5,233 bases of DNA from Candidatus Caenarcanales bacterium (lineage in GTDB: Bacteria; Cyanobacteriota; Vampirovibrionia; LMEP-6097): assembly GCA_021299565.1 (NCBI GenBank), contig JAJTHA010000166.1:1-5233 (forward strand), written 5' to 3'. A model generated the notes under the pieces. It was not told the DNA's origin. It saw only the letters and a program-made list of their open reading frames with translations, and made no database searches. Numbering within the stretch: the first letter of the stretch is position 1; each line of letters begins with the position of its first letter. Positions 1-5,177 of the stretch are shown here, one piece after another. The position numbers and the translations under genes were made by a program.

Positions 1-631
1 CTTCAAATAAACCATCTACATACTTTGCAGTATCTTTTATTGCTTTTTGTTTACCTTCAGGGCTAAGTTTACCTTCTTTTGTTAATCCTTCAAGTTCTCT
101 TTGTTTGCTTATCTCAGCTTCATATCTATTCTTAATAGTGCTCATAAGCTTTGATGCAACAGGTACATCGGTCATTGTTAAAAGCTTTTCTGCTTGATTC
201 TCTGTAAGAAATCCTTTTTGCACTGAGTATAAAATATGTTCAACAAATCCTTCTCTTTCTGCGGTTTTATCAAAAGCCAATAAGTTCTTCTCAACGGTGC
301 TTCTATCAGCTCCTATTATGGATGCCTTCTTTGATAAATCTGTTATTGATAATGGTTTGCCATCAATTGCACCACGTTTTGGATCACTTTCCCCATCATC
401 AAAAGTAACCAAATCCACAGGTCTAGGACTAGGTGAATTATTATTAGCAGTTAACAAAACTACTTTTGCTCTGCTTGCTTCTGATTGAATTGTTGTAGAG
501 GGTTCTTGAGAGAATGCATCTGCTGATGGATTAAGAGCACTTGCTGTTGCTAGAGCACCTACTGTTAAAGCTTTTTGGCCATTTCTTTTTACTGATTCAT
601 AGGCATTAGCTAGCGTTTCACTTATTCTCAT
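1..631 (-). CDS. Exported protein of unknown family, 5' part only (3' end beyond window)
   Basis: An open frame of 210 codons runs leftward from ATG at 631 to the edge with no stop, so the C-terminus is missing. AAGAGG (646-641) sits 9 nt before the ATG and fixes the start; an in-frame TTG directly before it is less likely. I do not recognise the family. The N-terminus resembles a Sec signal peptide with a long n-region: about 20 residues containing K15, R16 and K20, a hydrophobic stretch A21-L33, then A37-D38-A39 as a signal peptidase I site. A Ser/Pro/Asn-rich, probably disordered segment follows (about 40-75). From about residue 95 the protein is charged and helix-forming (Lys/Glu/Ala/Leu rich). 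It is divergent from the 967-residue protein gene, with 245 bp between starts, so the two may be co-regulated. Coding is well supported by continuous amino-acid-like composition, the SD and the start; export is inferred. Confidence 0.85.
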   Translation of the reverse strand, partial: MRISETLANAYESVKRNGQKALTVGALATASALNPSADAFSQEPSTTIQSEASRAKVVLLTANNNSPSPRPVDLVTFDDGESDPKRGAIDGKPLSITDLSKKASIIGADRSTVEKNLLAFDKTAEREGFVEHILYSVQKGFLTENQAEKLLTMTDVPVASKLMSTIKNRYEAEISKQRELEGLTKEGKLSPEGKQKAIKDTAKYVDGLFE

Positions 632-640
632 CAATCAATT

Positions 641-646
641 CCTCTT
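641..646 (-). promoter_or_regulatory. Ribosome binding site of the left exported-protein gene
   Basis: AAGAGG on the minus strand lies 9 nt before ATG 631. It decides this start over the adjacent in-frame TTG. Confidence 0.7.
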
Positions 647-801
647 AACCTTATTGTAACATTTATGGCTCGCCTTTGCTGAACCAGTCGCAGCGCTAAT
701 GCTGTGATTTAAAATGTTATTTAACCTAGTATATAAGGCAAAAGGTTAAGGGGATTTGATATTGAGAGCACCAAAAAATAACTAGGGCAAGATTTTTTGC
801 G

Positions 802-819
802 ATTTTGTCCATTTTGTCC
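802..819. repeat. Perfect tandem repeat, 2 x 9 bp
   Basis: ATTTTGTCC occurs twice with no gap (802-810 and 811-819), ending 57 bp before the chosen start of the 967-residue protein. It could be a regulator half-site pair or a replication-slippage product. The GC-rich motif at 820-835 abuts it. Confidence 0.7.
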
Positions 820-863
820 GGACGCGGCCCCGATACCACTTGCGTATTATGTAAAGATGTGTT

Positions 864-867
864 AGGA
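864..867 (+). promoter_or_regulatory. Ribosome binding site deciding the start of the large protein
   Basis: AGGA lies 9 nt before ATG 877. The frame stays open upstream to TTG 805 and TTG 814, but neither has a purine-rich sequence at a suitable distance, and the extra residues would come from the GC-rich spacer DNA. Confidence 0.55.
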
Positions 868-876
868 TTTCTATTA

Positions 877-3780
877 ATGTCGTCAGGCGCTTTAAACCCA
901 AGAATACCTTTTTGGAATCGTTTATTAGGTAGAACCAATAACGATCCAAAAGCCAATGCTCTAATGGCTTCAGTTCAAAATCCTGCGACGACGGCAGCGA
1001 TAGTTAATGATCAAGTTTCACGTCTACCAGTTTATATTCCCTCTCAAGCTAGTCCAGAACCACAAGAACCAAATGACCAAGACAAAGTAAAACGAGATAT
1101 CAACAAACCTGTCGAGCCTCAAGTAGATCCTCAAATTTTTGATTTTATCAAGGATCTTGAACAAAAAGAAAATTTGGATTATTCAGAAGCCGTAAAACGC
1201 TATCAAGATTTAAATTTAGCACCCAACGCGCTTTCAAAAGCTATTGTCTTATTGTCATATGATCCATCGAAAGCAAATACCGTTGAAAAGTTAGAAAAAA
1301 TTAGACTCTCAATGATTAGAGAGCCAATTCTAAATGCAATAGCAAATCAGAAAATAGAATTACTTTCAAGAGAACTAGATGCTCAGCCAAAAACCGTTCA
1401 TGTCGCAGCTGGCGAAAGCATTAGTGATATTTTGCTTCGTGCATCAAGAAGAGAGAATAAATTACCTGTCGTATTAAGAGGTATTTTGCAACAGTTTGAA
1501 ATTAATCCATGCGATTTAAAAGAAAGTGTCAATGATTTGATCTCAGAGGATAGCAAGCCAATCATTGAAAAATTTAATTCCGAACTCAACACAGGAACTT
1601 ATTTAATAGAGGATTCTAGTGACTCAGAAGCTCAAAATCCAGAGCTTGACTTAGTGAGAGAAAATTTGACAAGTGTATTAGGAATGATTCGAGATTTCGA
1701 CTCTCCTCTACTTTCAAGACCACAATTGGGATGTCCCTTTCAGAACAAAGCCGGTGAATCATTTAATACACATGATCTTTTGTCAAAATTATTTACTAAA
1801 AACAAAAATATAGGAAAAGCATTGGCTGTTTTGAAATTTTATCTATTGCATCCAGAGGATGCAGTTGGAAATATTCTTGATCCTTTAGATTCTATTACGC
1901 CTGATTTAAAGACTCTTGATGTTTTCCGGACCAGATCTTTAGTCAAGTTGCTTGGTCACAATGATGATAATTTGGGGTTTGTTTCAAGTACAAGTTTTTT
2001 TCAAACTGAACCAGGCATACAATTGCCAGATGCTGATTTAAGAGAGTTCAAACTTAGCTATAAAGAATTGATTCAAAAAACAATTGGTCTTAAATCGGCA
2101 ATTAATGATTTTGTGACTTCGACAGATAGAACAAAAGCAGAATCATTGGAATATCCACTCTTGCAAGAAGAGGTTGTTTCACATTTTAGACTAAGTGGTA
2201 ATTATCAGCCAAAACTTGATGAGGTGAAGAACAAATTCTCCGAACTATTGTTGGCAAAAGACTTTGAAAAAATGTTGATTGATATCGAACATAACTCTCA
2301 AGCAACAAACAAACCAAAATTTGCTAATTTCAAGCAAGAAGTTATTAAAGCATTTGATGGAATACCACAACTAAACAAAGAACAAGCTCAATCAATTTAT
2401 GATCGAATGATTACAGAAACTAATCTTGAAGTAAACGTAGCGGGTTTTGTAAAAAGAATGAGGAAAGGCAATTACTCAGATCAATGTCAAAAATATCAGG
2501 CAGAGGCAGTAGAAAAATTACAGCAATTAGCAATTTTTGAGCCAACTGATAAGGATATAGCGACAGCTTTTGCAAATGTATTTAAAGAAAAAGGTCTAAT
2601 TGATAGAAGAGCGTTTTTAATGGGTGGAATAGCCGCTACAGCAGCAGCTATTTTGGCAACTCTTTATGGTGTGGATCAAATTAATGATCATTATGAAGCA
2701 AAAAGAATCGCTGAAGAAAATGCAAGAATTGCAAATCGTGAGGCTTTCCTTGATGCGCCGTTTGAAATTTCAATGGACGCTTTAAACGATCCAAATAAAT
2801 TAGTTAAATACCCAGAAGAGCTTCTACTCGATATTTCAAACTTCATTAACTCTTATTCAAAAGTTGATCAAGAATTTAAAGAGAAAGTCAGAAGTTCTTT
2901 TGGACTAGATGACTCCTGTGTAGCACCGTTAGATTTACCAAATAAATCAATAATTGTTGCAGGACCTTTAGCGAGAACAAATCTTGTTAGAGTAAAAAAC
3001 GAGGGTGAAAAAGATAAATATCATTTAGATACTTTAATTACTTTTAACGATGAAAATTTAAAAAAGGCACTACTTTTAGCTAATCTTGATCCTACTGATG
3101 ATGAGTTAAATAAAGCTAAAGAGTATTTTCAAAATTCTCTTCCTCCACTTTTACAAAATACTAAATGGGTTGCTCCTTTGTATCCGGTTATCGGCAAAGA
3201 CGGCATGTTAAGGTTTATCGTTGAGCCACAAACGGCAAATATTGTTTTCAATAGAACAAGAATTCCTGGTGAAATGGATGATATGTTTGACGATGTAGAT
3301 TTTGTTAGCGCTTATCAAGAAGCTTTTCGTAGAAATTTTGCAATTTACCAATTAATGGGCGGGTATGTTGATTCTAAAGATCCAGAATGTATAGATAAAG
3401 CATTTTCCTTATATGCAAAAAATCTGGGAAATCCAAACGACGATACTGATGAAGAGCTAGCTACAAAAAAATTGGAGGCTCTAAATTTTGTAAGAAAATC
3501 CTCAGTGCGCTTTTTGAATGCTAATGCACAATCTGCGAATATTGTTGCTAGTAATTTTATTAAAGTAGTAAAAGGTGAGGAGTTATCATTAATAACCAAA
3601 GATGATATAAGCTTGGGTCAGAAATATATGAGACCAGAATCTCAAGAAGCAGATTGTCTTTATTTAGATGAATCTTTTAATGAGGCAATTAGTACAAGAT
3701 TACTATCAATTACAAATAAGTTATTTAGAAAGTTTTACCCGCCGCCTCCCCGAAAGACAGATAAAGATACCGTCGCTTGA
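877..3780 (+). CDS. Large single-pass membrane protein with Tat-like internal anchor, unknown family
   Basis: A 967-residue protein that I do not recognise. ATG 877 is chosen because AGGA precedes it by 9 nt; a TTG start at 805 would add 24 residues but lacks a ribosome site. Visible parts: residues 1-85, disordered and Asn/Pro/Gln rich; about 85-575, mostly charged helices. Within that, 174-189 (V-H-V-A-A-G-E-S-I-S-D-I) resembles the start of a LysM motif, though weakly. Residues 576-582 read DRRAFLM, matching the twin-arginine consensus, and lead into a hydrophobic Ala-rich segment ending near 599. That segment is followed by a charged helix (about 600-625) and a 340-residue C-terminal region with Cys 681, 838 and 927, ending in PPPPRK. 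Positive charges before the segment and acidic residues after it suggest N-in, C-out topology. The segment is deep inside the protein, so it is inferred to be an anchor and not a cleaved signal. The gene ends 92 bp before a convergent gene, with a terminator between them. Confidence 0.85.
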   Translation: MSSGALNPRIPFWNRLLGRTNNDPKANALMASVQNPATTAAIVNDQVSRLPVYIPSQASPEPQEPNDQDKVKRDINKPVEPQVDPQIFDFIKDLEQKENLDYSEAVKRYQDLNLAPNALSKAIVLLSYDPSKANTVEKLEKIRLSMIREPILNAIANQKIELLSRELDAQPKTVHVAAGESISDILLRASRRENKLPVVLRGILQQFEINPCDLKESVNDLISEDSKPIIEKFNSELNTGTYLIEDSSDSEAQNPELDLVRENLTSVLGMIRDFDSPLLSRPQLGCPFQNKAGESFNTHDLLSKLFTKNKNIGKALAVLKFYLLHPEDAVGNILDPLDSITPDLKTLDVFRTRSLVKLLGHNDDNLGFVSSTSFFQTEPGIQLPDADLREFKLSYKELIQKTIGLKSAINDFVTSTDRTKAESLEYPLLQEEVVSHFRLSGNYQPKLDEVKNKFSELLLAKDFEKMLIDIEHNSQATNKPKFANFKQEVIKAFDGIPQLNKEQAQSIYDRMITETNLEVNVAGFVKRMRKGNYSDQCQKYQAEAVEKLQQLAIFEPTDKDIATAFANVFKEKGLIDRRAFLMGGIAATAAAILATLYGVDQINDHYEAKRIAEENARIANREAFLDAPFEISMDALNDPNKLVKYPEELLLDISNFINSYSKVDQEFKEKVRSSFGLDDSCVAPLDLPNKSIIVAGPLARTNLVRVKNEGEKDKYHLDTLITFNDENLKKALLLANLDPTDDELNKAKEYFQNSLPPLLQNTKWVAPLYPVIGKDGMLRFIVEPQTANIVFNRTRIPGEMDDMFDDVDFVSAYQEAFRRNFAIYQLMGGYVDSKDPECIDKAFSLYAKNLGNPNDDTDEELATKKLEALNFVRKSSVRFLNANAQSANIVASNFIKVVKGEELSLITKDDISLGQKYMRPESQEADCLYLDESFNEAISTRLLSITNKLFRKFYPPPPRKTDKDTVA
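2602..2673 (+). other. Segment encoding the twin-arginine-like motif and transmembrane helix
   Basis: Codons 576-599 of the large protein encode D-R-R-A-F-L-M followed by an uncharged Gly/Ala/Ile/Leu stretch of about 19 residues. Established knowledge: Tat signals carry S/T-R-R-x-F-L-K at the N-terminus before a weakly hydrophobic Gly/Ala-rich core. This stretch fits that pattern except for its internal position. It is best read as a signal-anchor, or as the relic of a formerly separate Tat-exported protein. Confidence 0.55.
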
Positions 3781-3805
3781 AATTATTTCTCATTTGAATT
3801 ATAAA

Positions 3806-3839
3806 AAAGGCGTGAATTTTAAACATTATTCACGCCTTT
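3806..3839. terminator. Bidirectional rho-independent terminator between convergent genes
   Basis: Perfect 12-bp arms AAAGGCGTGAAT (3806-3817) and ATTCACGCCTTT (3828-3839) enclose a 10-nt loop. The A-run at 3803-3808 gives a U-tract for the minus-strand transcript, and the TTTA after the stem gives a short one for the plus strand. It lies 25 bp after the stop of the 967-residue protein and 32 bp beyond the stop of the small exported protein, so it probably serves both genes. Confidence 0.85.
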
Positions 3840-3871
3840 AATTATCTTAGACTCATTGGTAATTAAATAGT

Positions 3872-4276
3872 TTAAAATCCCCCTGATCCACCACTATTAG
3901 GATCATTAGGATTAGTCTTTGGAGGAAAGCTGACTGGAATAGTACCACCACCTGGTTCAACAGTTGGAAGAGTCGGAGTCGTTGTTCCACCGCCGGTAGA
4001 ATTACCCCCACGAACTGGTTTCTTAAGAGACGGCGTAGTAATACCCATCACCCCTAAATCCCCACCATCATCCTCACTCACATAAAGATTTTCATCAGCC
4101 ATCAAAGCTTTTAGTGCACGACTAGCATATCTAGTATCCAGTTGATCACCACAAATCACAGCTTTGACACCAGCTTCTTCATTAAATAACTTCACACAAT
4201 TTGCTGATTTTGTCGCAGCACTCACCGCACCCGATCCCAAAACCGCTACCAATCCAATACCCAATAATTTTTTCAT
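3872..4276 (-). CDS. Small exported protein, two cysteines, Gly/Pro/Thr-rich tail
   Basis: A 134-residue protein of unknown family. ATG 4276 is chosen because a six-G run (4289-4284) lies 7 nt before it. A TTG two codons upstream is only 1 nt from that run and would put Arg before the usual Met-Lys-Lys. The N-terminus is a textbook Sec signal peptide: M-K-K, a hydrophobic core to about residue 16, then V18-S19-A20 as the signal peptidase I site. The mature part has a short domain (about 21-77) with Cys27 and Cys42, a likely disulfide in the periplasm or outside. The tail (78-134) is rich in Gly, Thr, Pro, Asn and Ser, is probably unstructured, and ends in Phe. There is no lipobox, sortase motif or repeat array. 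The gene is convergent with the large membrane protein and shares its terminator. It may be an envelope or secreted protein; the partner is unknown. Confidence 0.85.
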   Translation of the reverse strand: MKKLLGIGLVAVLGSGAVSAATKSANCVKLFNEEAGVKAVICGDQLDTRYASRALKALMADENLYVSEDDGGDLGVMGITTPSLKKPVRGGNSTGGGTTTPTLPTVEPGGGTIPVSFPPKTNPNDPNSGGSGGF

Positions 4277-4283
4277 TCTCAAT

Positions 4284-4289
4284 CCCCCC
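4284..4289 (-). promoter_or_regulatory. G-run ribosome binding site of the small exported protein
   Basis: On the minus strand GGGGGG followed by A lies 7 nt before ATG 4276. It is unusual in being a homopolymer, but it is the only plausible SD and it selects ATG over the upstream TTG. Confidence 0.55.
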
Positions 4290-4333
4290 GAATCTTTGAA
4301 ACCGCTATATGTATAATCTCTTAACTAGTCACT

Positions 4334-4408
4334 ATTATCTAAGTTATTTGATATAGATGATATATACCAGCATTATCTAAAACTTTAACGATATTTTGAT
4401 GATATTTT
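4334..4408. repeat. Imperfect AT-rich direct repeat, two copies
   Basis: ATTATCTAA occurs at 4334-4342 and 4372-4380, 38 bp apart. Each copy is followed after a variable gap by a GATAT...GATGATAT pattern, giving two copies of about 33 and 37 bp. Inside copy two, GATATTTT recurs at 4390-4397 and 4401-4408, an 11-bp period. It lies just upstream of the small exported protein and may be a regulator or nucleoid-protein binding region, or a decayed duplication. Confidence 0.55.
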
Positions 4409-4424
4409 CTTAATCCAAGCACTG

Positions 4425-4436
4425 TTAAGCGCTTAA
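4425..4436. repeat. 12-bp perfect palindrome
   Basis: TTAAGCGCTTAA is self-complementary with no loop, which fits a dimeric DNA-binding protein site better than an RNA hairpin. It overlaps GCTTAAGC (4431-4438), another palindrome. Confidence 0.5.
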
Positions 4437-4444
4437 GCAATATT

Positions 4445-4478
4445 GACGCCCGACTTGTCGGAATATCAGGGTCGCGTC
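4445..4478. repeat. Nested GC-rich inverted repeats
   Basis: GACGC (4445-4449) pairs with GCGTC (4474-4478), and inside them CCGAC (4450-4454) pairs with GTCGG (4457-4461). The GC-rich patch contrasts with the AT-rich flanks. Its right half (4464-4479) resembles, inverted, the motif at 820-835. It could be a structured RNA element or a dispersed palindromic repeat. Confidence 0.5.
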
Positions 4479-4529
4479 CAAAAACCTACTTTTATATTTA
4501 CGTCTAGATTTATGCATAAAGCATAGAGC

Positions 4530-4559
4530 GCAAAAACGTGACGCATGTCACGTTTTTGC
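4530..4559. terminator. Perfect 13-bp-arm hairpin, terminator or operator-like palindrome
   Basis: GCAAAAACGTGAC (4530-4542), loop GCAT, GTCACGTTTTTGC (4547-4559). The stem carries A5 and T5 tracts, so it can act as an intrinsic terminator in either direction, although the T tract is inside the stem. Alternatively the core GTGA-N6-TCAC (4538-4551) has the half-site spacing of CRP/FNR-family operators. It lies between divergently read genes, where no known gene needs termination. The palindrome is certain; its role is not. Confidence 0.6.
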
Positions 4560-4567
4560 TATCTTAA

Positions 4568-4586
4568 CCAGTTGATGACCAGTTGA
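4568..4586. repeat. Helix-phased 9-bp direct repeat upstream of the DUF4160 gene
   Basis: ACCAGTTGA occurs at 4568-4576 and 4578-4586, start-to-start 10 bp, about one DNA turn. It ends 39 bp before ATG 4626. The second copy overlaps TTGACC (4583-4588), a candidate -35, with only weak -10 matches downstream (ACTAAT after 16 nt, TAATTG after 18 nt). Two same-face sites over a promoter fit an autoregulatory operator, but this is inferred from position alone. Confidence 0.55.
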
Positions 4587-4625
4587 CCCCTTACTTTCAT
4601 AGATACTAATTGCTAATTTAATCGA

Positions 4626-4883
4626 ATGCCAGAAATTGCGCGATTTTTAGGAATAGTCATCTTGATGTATTGGAAAGACCATAATCCCCCACATTTTCAT
4701 GCTAGGTACGCTGATTACGAGATAGCTGTTGCTTTGGATGGAGCAATTTTAGATGGTAAATTTCCGCCCAGGGCAAAGCGTTTGGTTATTGAATGGTTAG
4801 ATTTACATAGAGAAGAATTACTCGCTAATTGGCTAAGAGCTTCAAGAGGTGAGGCGCTACAAATGATAGAATCACTTGAATAG
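4626..4883 (+). CDS. DUF4160 domain protein, putative component of a toxin-antitoxin-like pair
   Basis: An 85-residue protein that reads as a full-length DUF4160 member. It opens M-P-E-I-x-R-F-x-G-I, as the family does, and carries D18-H19-N20-P21-P22-H23-F24-H25, the His-rich signature, then a hydrophobic strand with G and K, P-R-A, and a C-terminal helix (W-L-x-L-H-R-E-E-L-L-x-N-W) ending R-G-E-A-L. The start is forced: an in-frame TAA lies at 4614. There is no Shine-Dalgarno before it (upstream bases are A/T rich), so translation may be weak or leaderless. It is followed after 12 bp by the DUF2442 gene. Known: the two families are very often adjacent and have been treated as a candidate toxin-antitoxin module; their biochemical activity is not something I can confirm. 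The conserved histidines suggest catalysis or metal binding, as inference. Confidence 0.9.
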   Translation: MPEIARFLGIVILMYWKDHNPPHFHARYADYEIAVALDGAILDGKFPPRAKRLVIEWLDLHREELLANWLRASRGEALQMIESLE

Positions 4884-4886
4884 AGG
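4882..4886 (+). promoter_or_regulatory. Ribosome binding site overlapping the DUF4160 stop codon
   Basis: AGAGG starts inside the TAG stop (4881-4883) of the upstream gene and lies 9 nt before ATG 4896. This suggests translational coupling and stronger initiation for the second gene than the first. Confidence 0.65.
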
Positions 4887-4895
4887 TCTTGTACA

Positions 4896-5129
4896 ATGCT
4901 TCACATTACTCAAGCAGAATATTTAGATGCATACAAAATATGGCTACAGTTCAATGATGGTGAACAAGGGATTGTTGATCTAGGAGATCATTTAGATGGT
5001 CCAATGTTTACACCTCTCAAAGACCTGGAGTTATTTGCCAAACTCACCTTTGACCCGACTATTTCAACTATCAGATGGCCTAATGGTGCGGACCTTGCCC
5101 CGGAATTTTTAAAAAGTTTGTTGGTTTAA
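4896..5129 (+). CDS. DUF2442 domain protein, putative antitoxin-like partner
   Basis: A 77-residue full-length DUF2442 member. The family pattern is visible: an N-terminal strand (A-x-Y-L-D-A-Y-K-I-W-L-x-F), the turn N20-D21-G22, then V-D-L-x-D-x-L-D-G-P-x-F with P-L-K-D, F-D-P (52-54), and the signature W61-P62-N63-G64-A65-D66-L67-A68-P69-E70-F71. ATG 4896 has AGAGG 9 nt upstream, overlapping the stop of the DUF4160 gene, so the two are co-transcribed and probably coupled. Small size and tight pairing suggest it binds and neutralises or assists the DUF4160 protein in the cytoplasm. There is no signal peptide or membrane segment. The family is certain by pattern; the antitoxin role is inferred from context. 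Confidence 0.9.
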   Translation: MLHITQAEYLDAYKIWLQFNDGEQGIVDLGDHLDGPMFTPLKDLELFAKLTFDPTISTIRWPNGADLAPEFLKSLLV

Positions 5130-5158
5130 AGTTTTACGATTCAGCTATCAAACCAAAG

Positions 5159-5177
5159 CCCGGACTTCGGGGTCGGG
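5159..5177. repeat. GC-rich imperfect hairpin after the DUF2442 gene
   Basis: CCCGGAC (5159-5165) can pair with GTCGGG (5172-5177) with one bulged base, 29 bp after the stop. There is no U-run after it, so it is a weak terminator candidate. GGGT (5175-5178) can instead pair with ACCC (5187-5190), an alternative fold. It resembles the GC-rich patches at 820-835 and 4464-4479. Confidence 0.4.

Larger units (their letters stand above)
632..876. promoter_or_regulatory. Divergent intergenic region between the two large genes
   Basis: This 245-bp spacer must carry the promoters for both divergent genes. No good -35/-10 pair is visible. A possible minus-strand -10 TATACT (733-728) has no recognisable -35. 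A possible plus-strand TTGCGT (840-845), 17-nt spacer and TAGGAT (863-868) would overlap the ribosome site and give a nearly leaderless transcript. The spacer contains a GC-rich patch (667-704) where CAGC at 691-694 can pair with GCTG at 678-681 or at 701-704. It also has a 9-bp tandem repeat (802-819) and a GC-rich motif (820-835). These are described separately. Confidence 0.45.
4277..4625. other. Gene-free structured spacer between divergent genes
   Basis: This 349-bp stretch holds no convincing ORF. In order it contains: an AT-rich pair of direct repeats (4334-4408), a 12-bp palindrome (4425-4436), nested GC-rich inverted repeats (4445-4478), a small inverted repeat TATGC/GCATA (4511-4515 and 4521-4525), a perfect 13-bp-arm palindrome (4530-4559), and a 9-bp direct repeat with 10-bp spacing (4568-4586). 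It must carry the promoters of the small exported protein and the DUF4160/DUF2442 operon, but only weak promoter matches are visible. Confidence 0.6.

Noticed and set aside
297..488. Plus-strand 63-codon ORF
   Set aside because: It lies wholly within the minus-strand gene 1-631, which has a proper start, SD and signal peptide; this is an antisense shadow.
805..876. Upstream extension of the large protein from TTG 805 (24 extra residues)
   Set aside because: No ribosome site at a suitable distance from 805 or 814, and the region is repeat-like; ATG 877 has AGGA at 9 nt.
726..956. Minus-strand 76-codon ORF across the spacer and the start of the large gene
   Set aside because: It begins at a TTG with no SD, overlaps the coding start at 877 and includes the 9-bp tandem repeat; composition does not look protein-like.
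1398..1592. Minus-strand 64-codon ORF
   Set aside because: Inside the large plus-strand gene, with no independent start signal.
3345..3599. Minus-strand 84-codon ORF
   Set aside because: Inside the large plus-strand gene; a chance open antisense frame.
4425..4479. CRISPR or integrase attachment site
   Set aside because: The inverted repeats are single and unspaced, and no integrase, tRNA end or repeat-spacer pattern is present.
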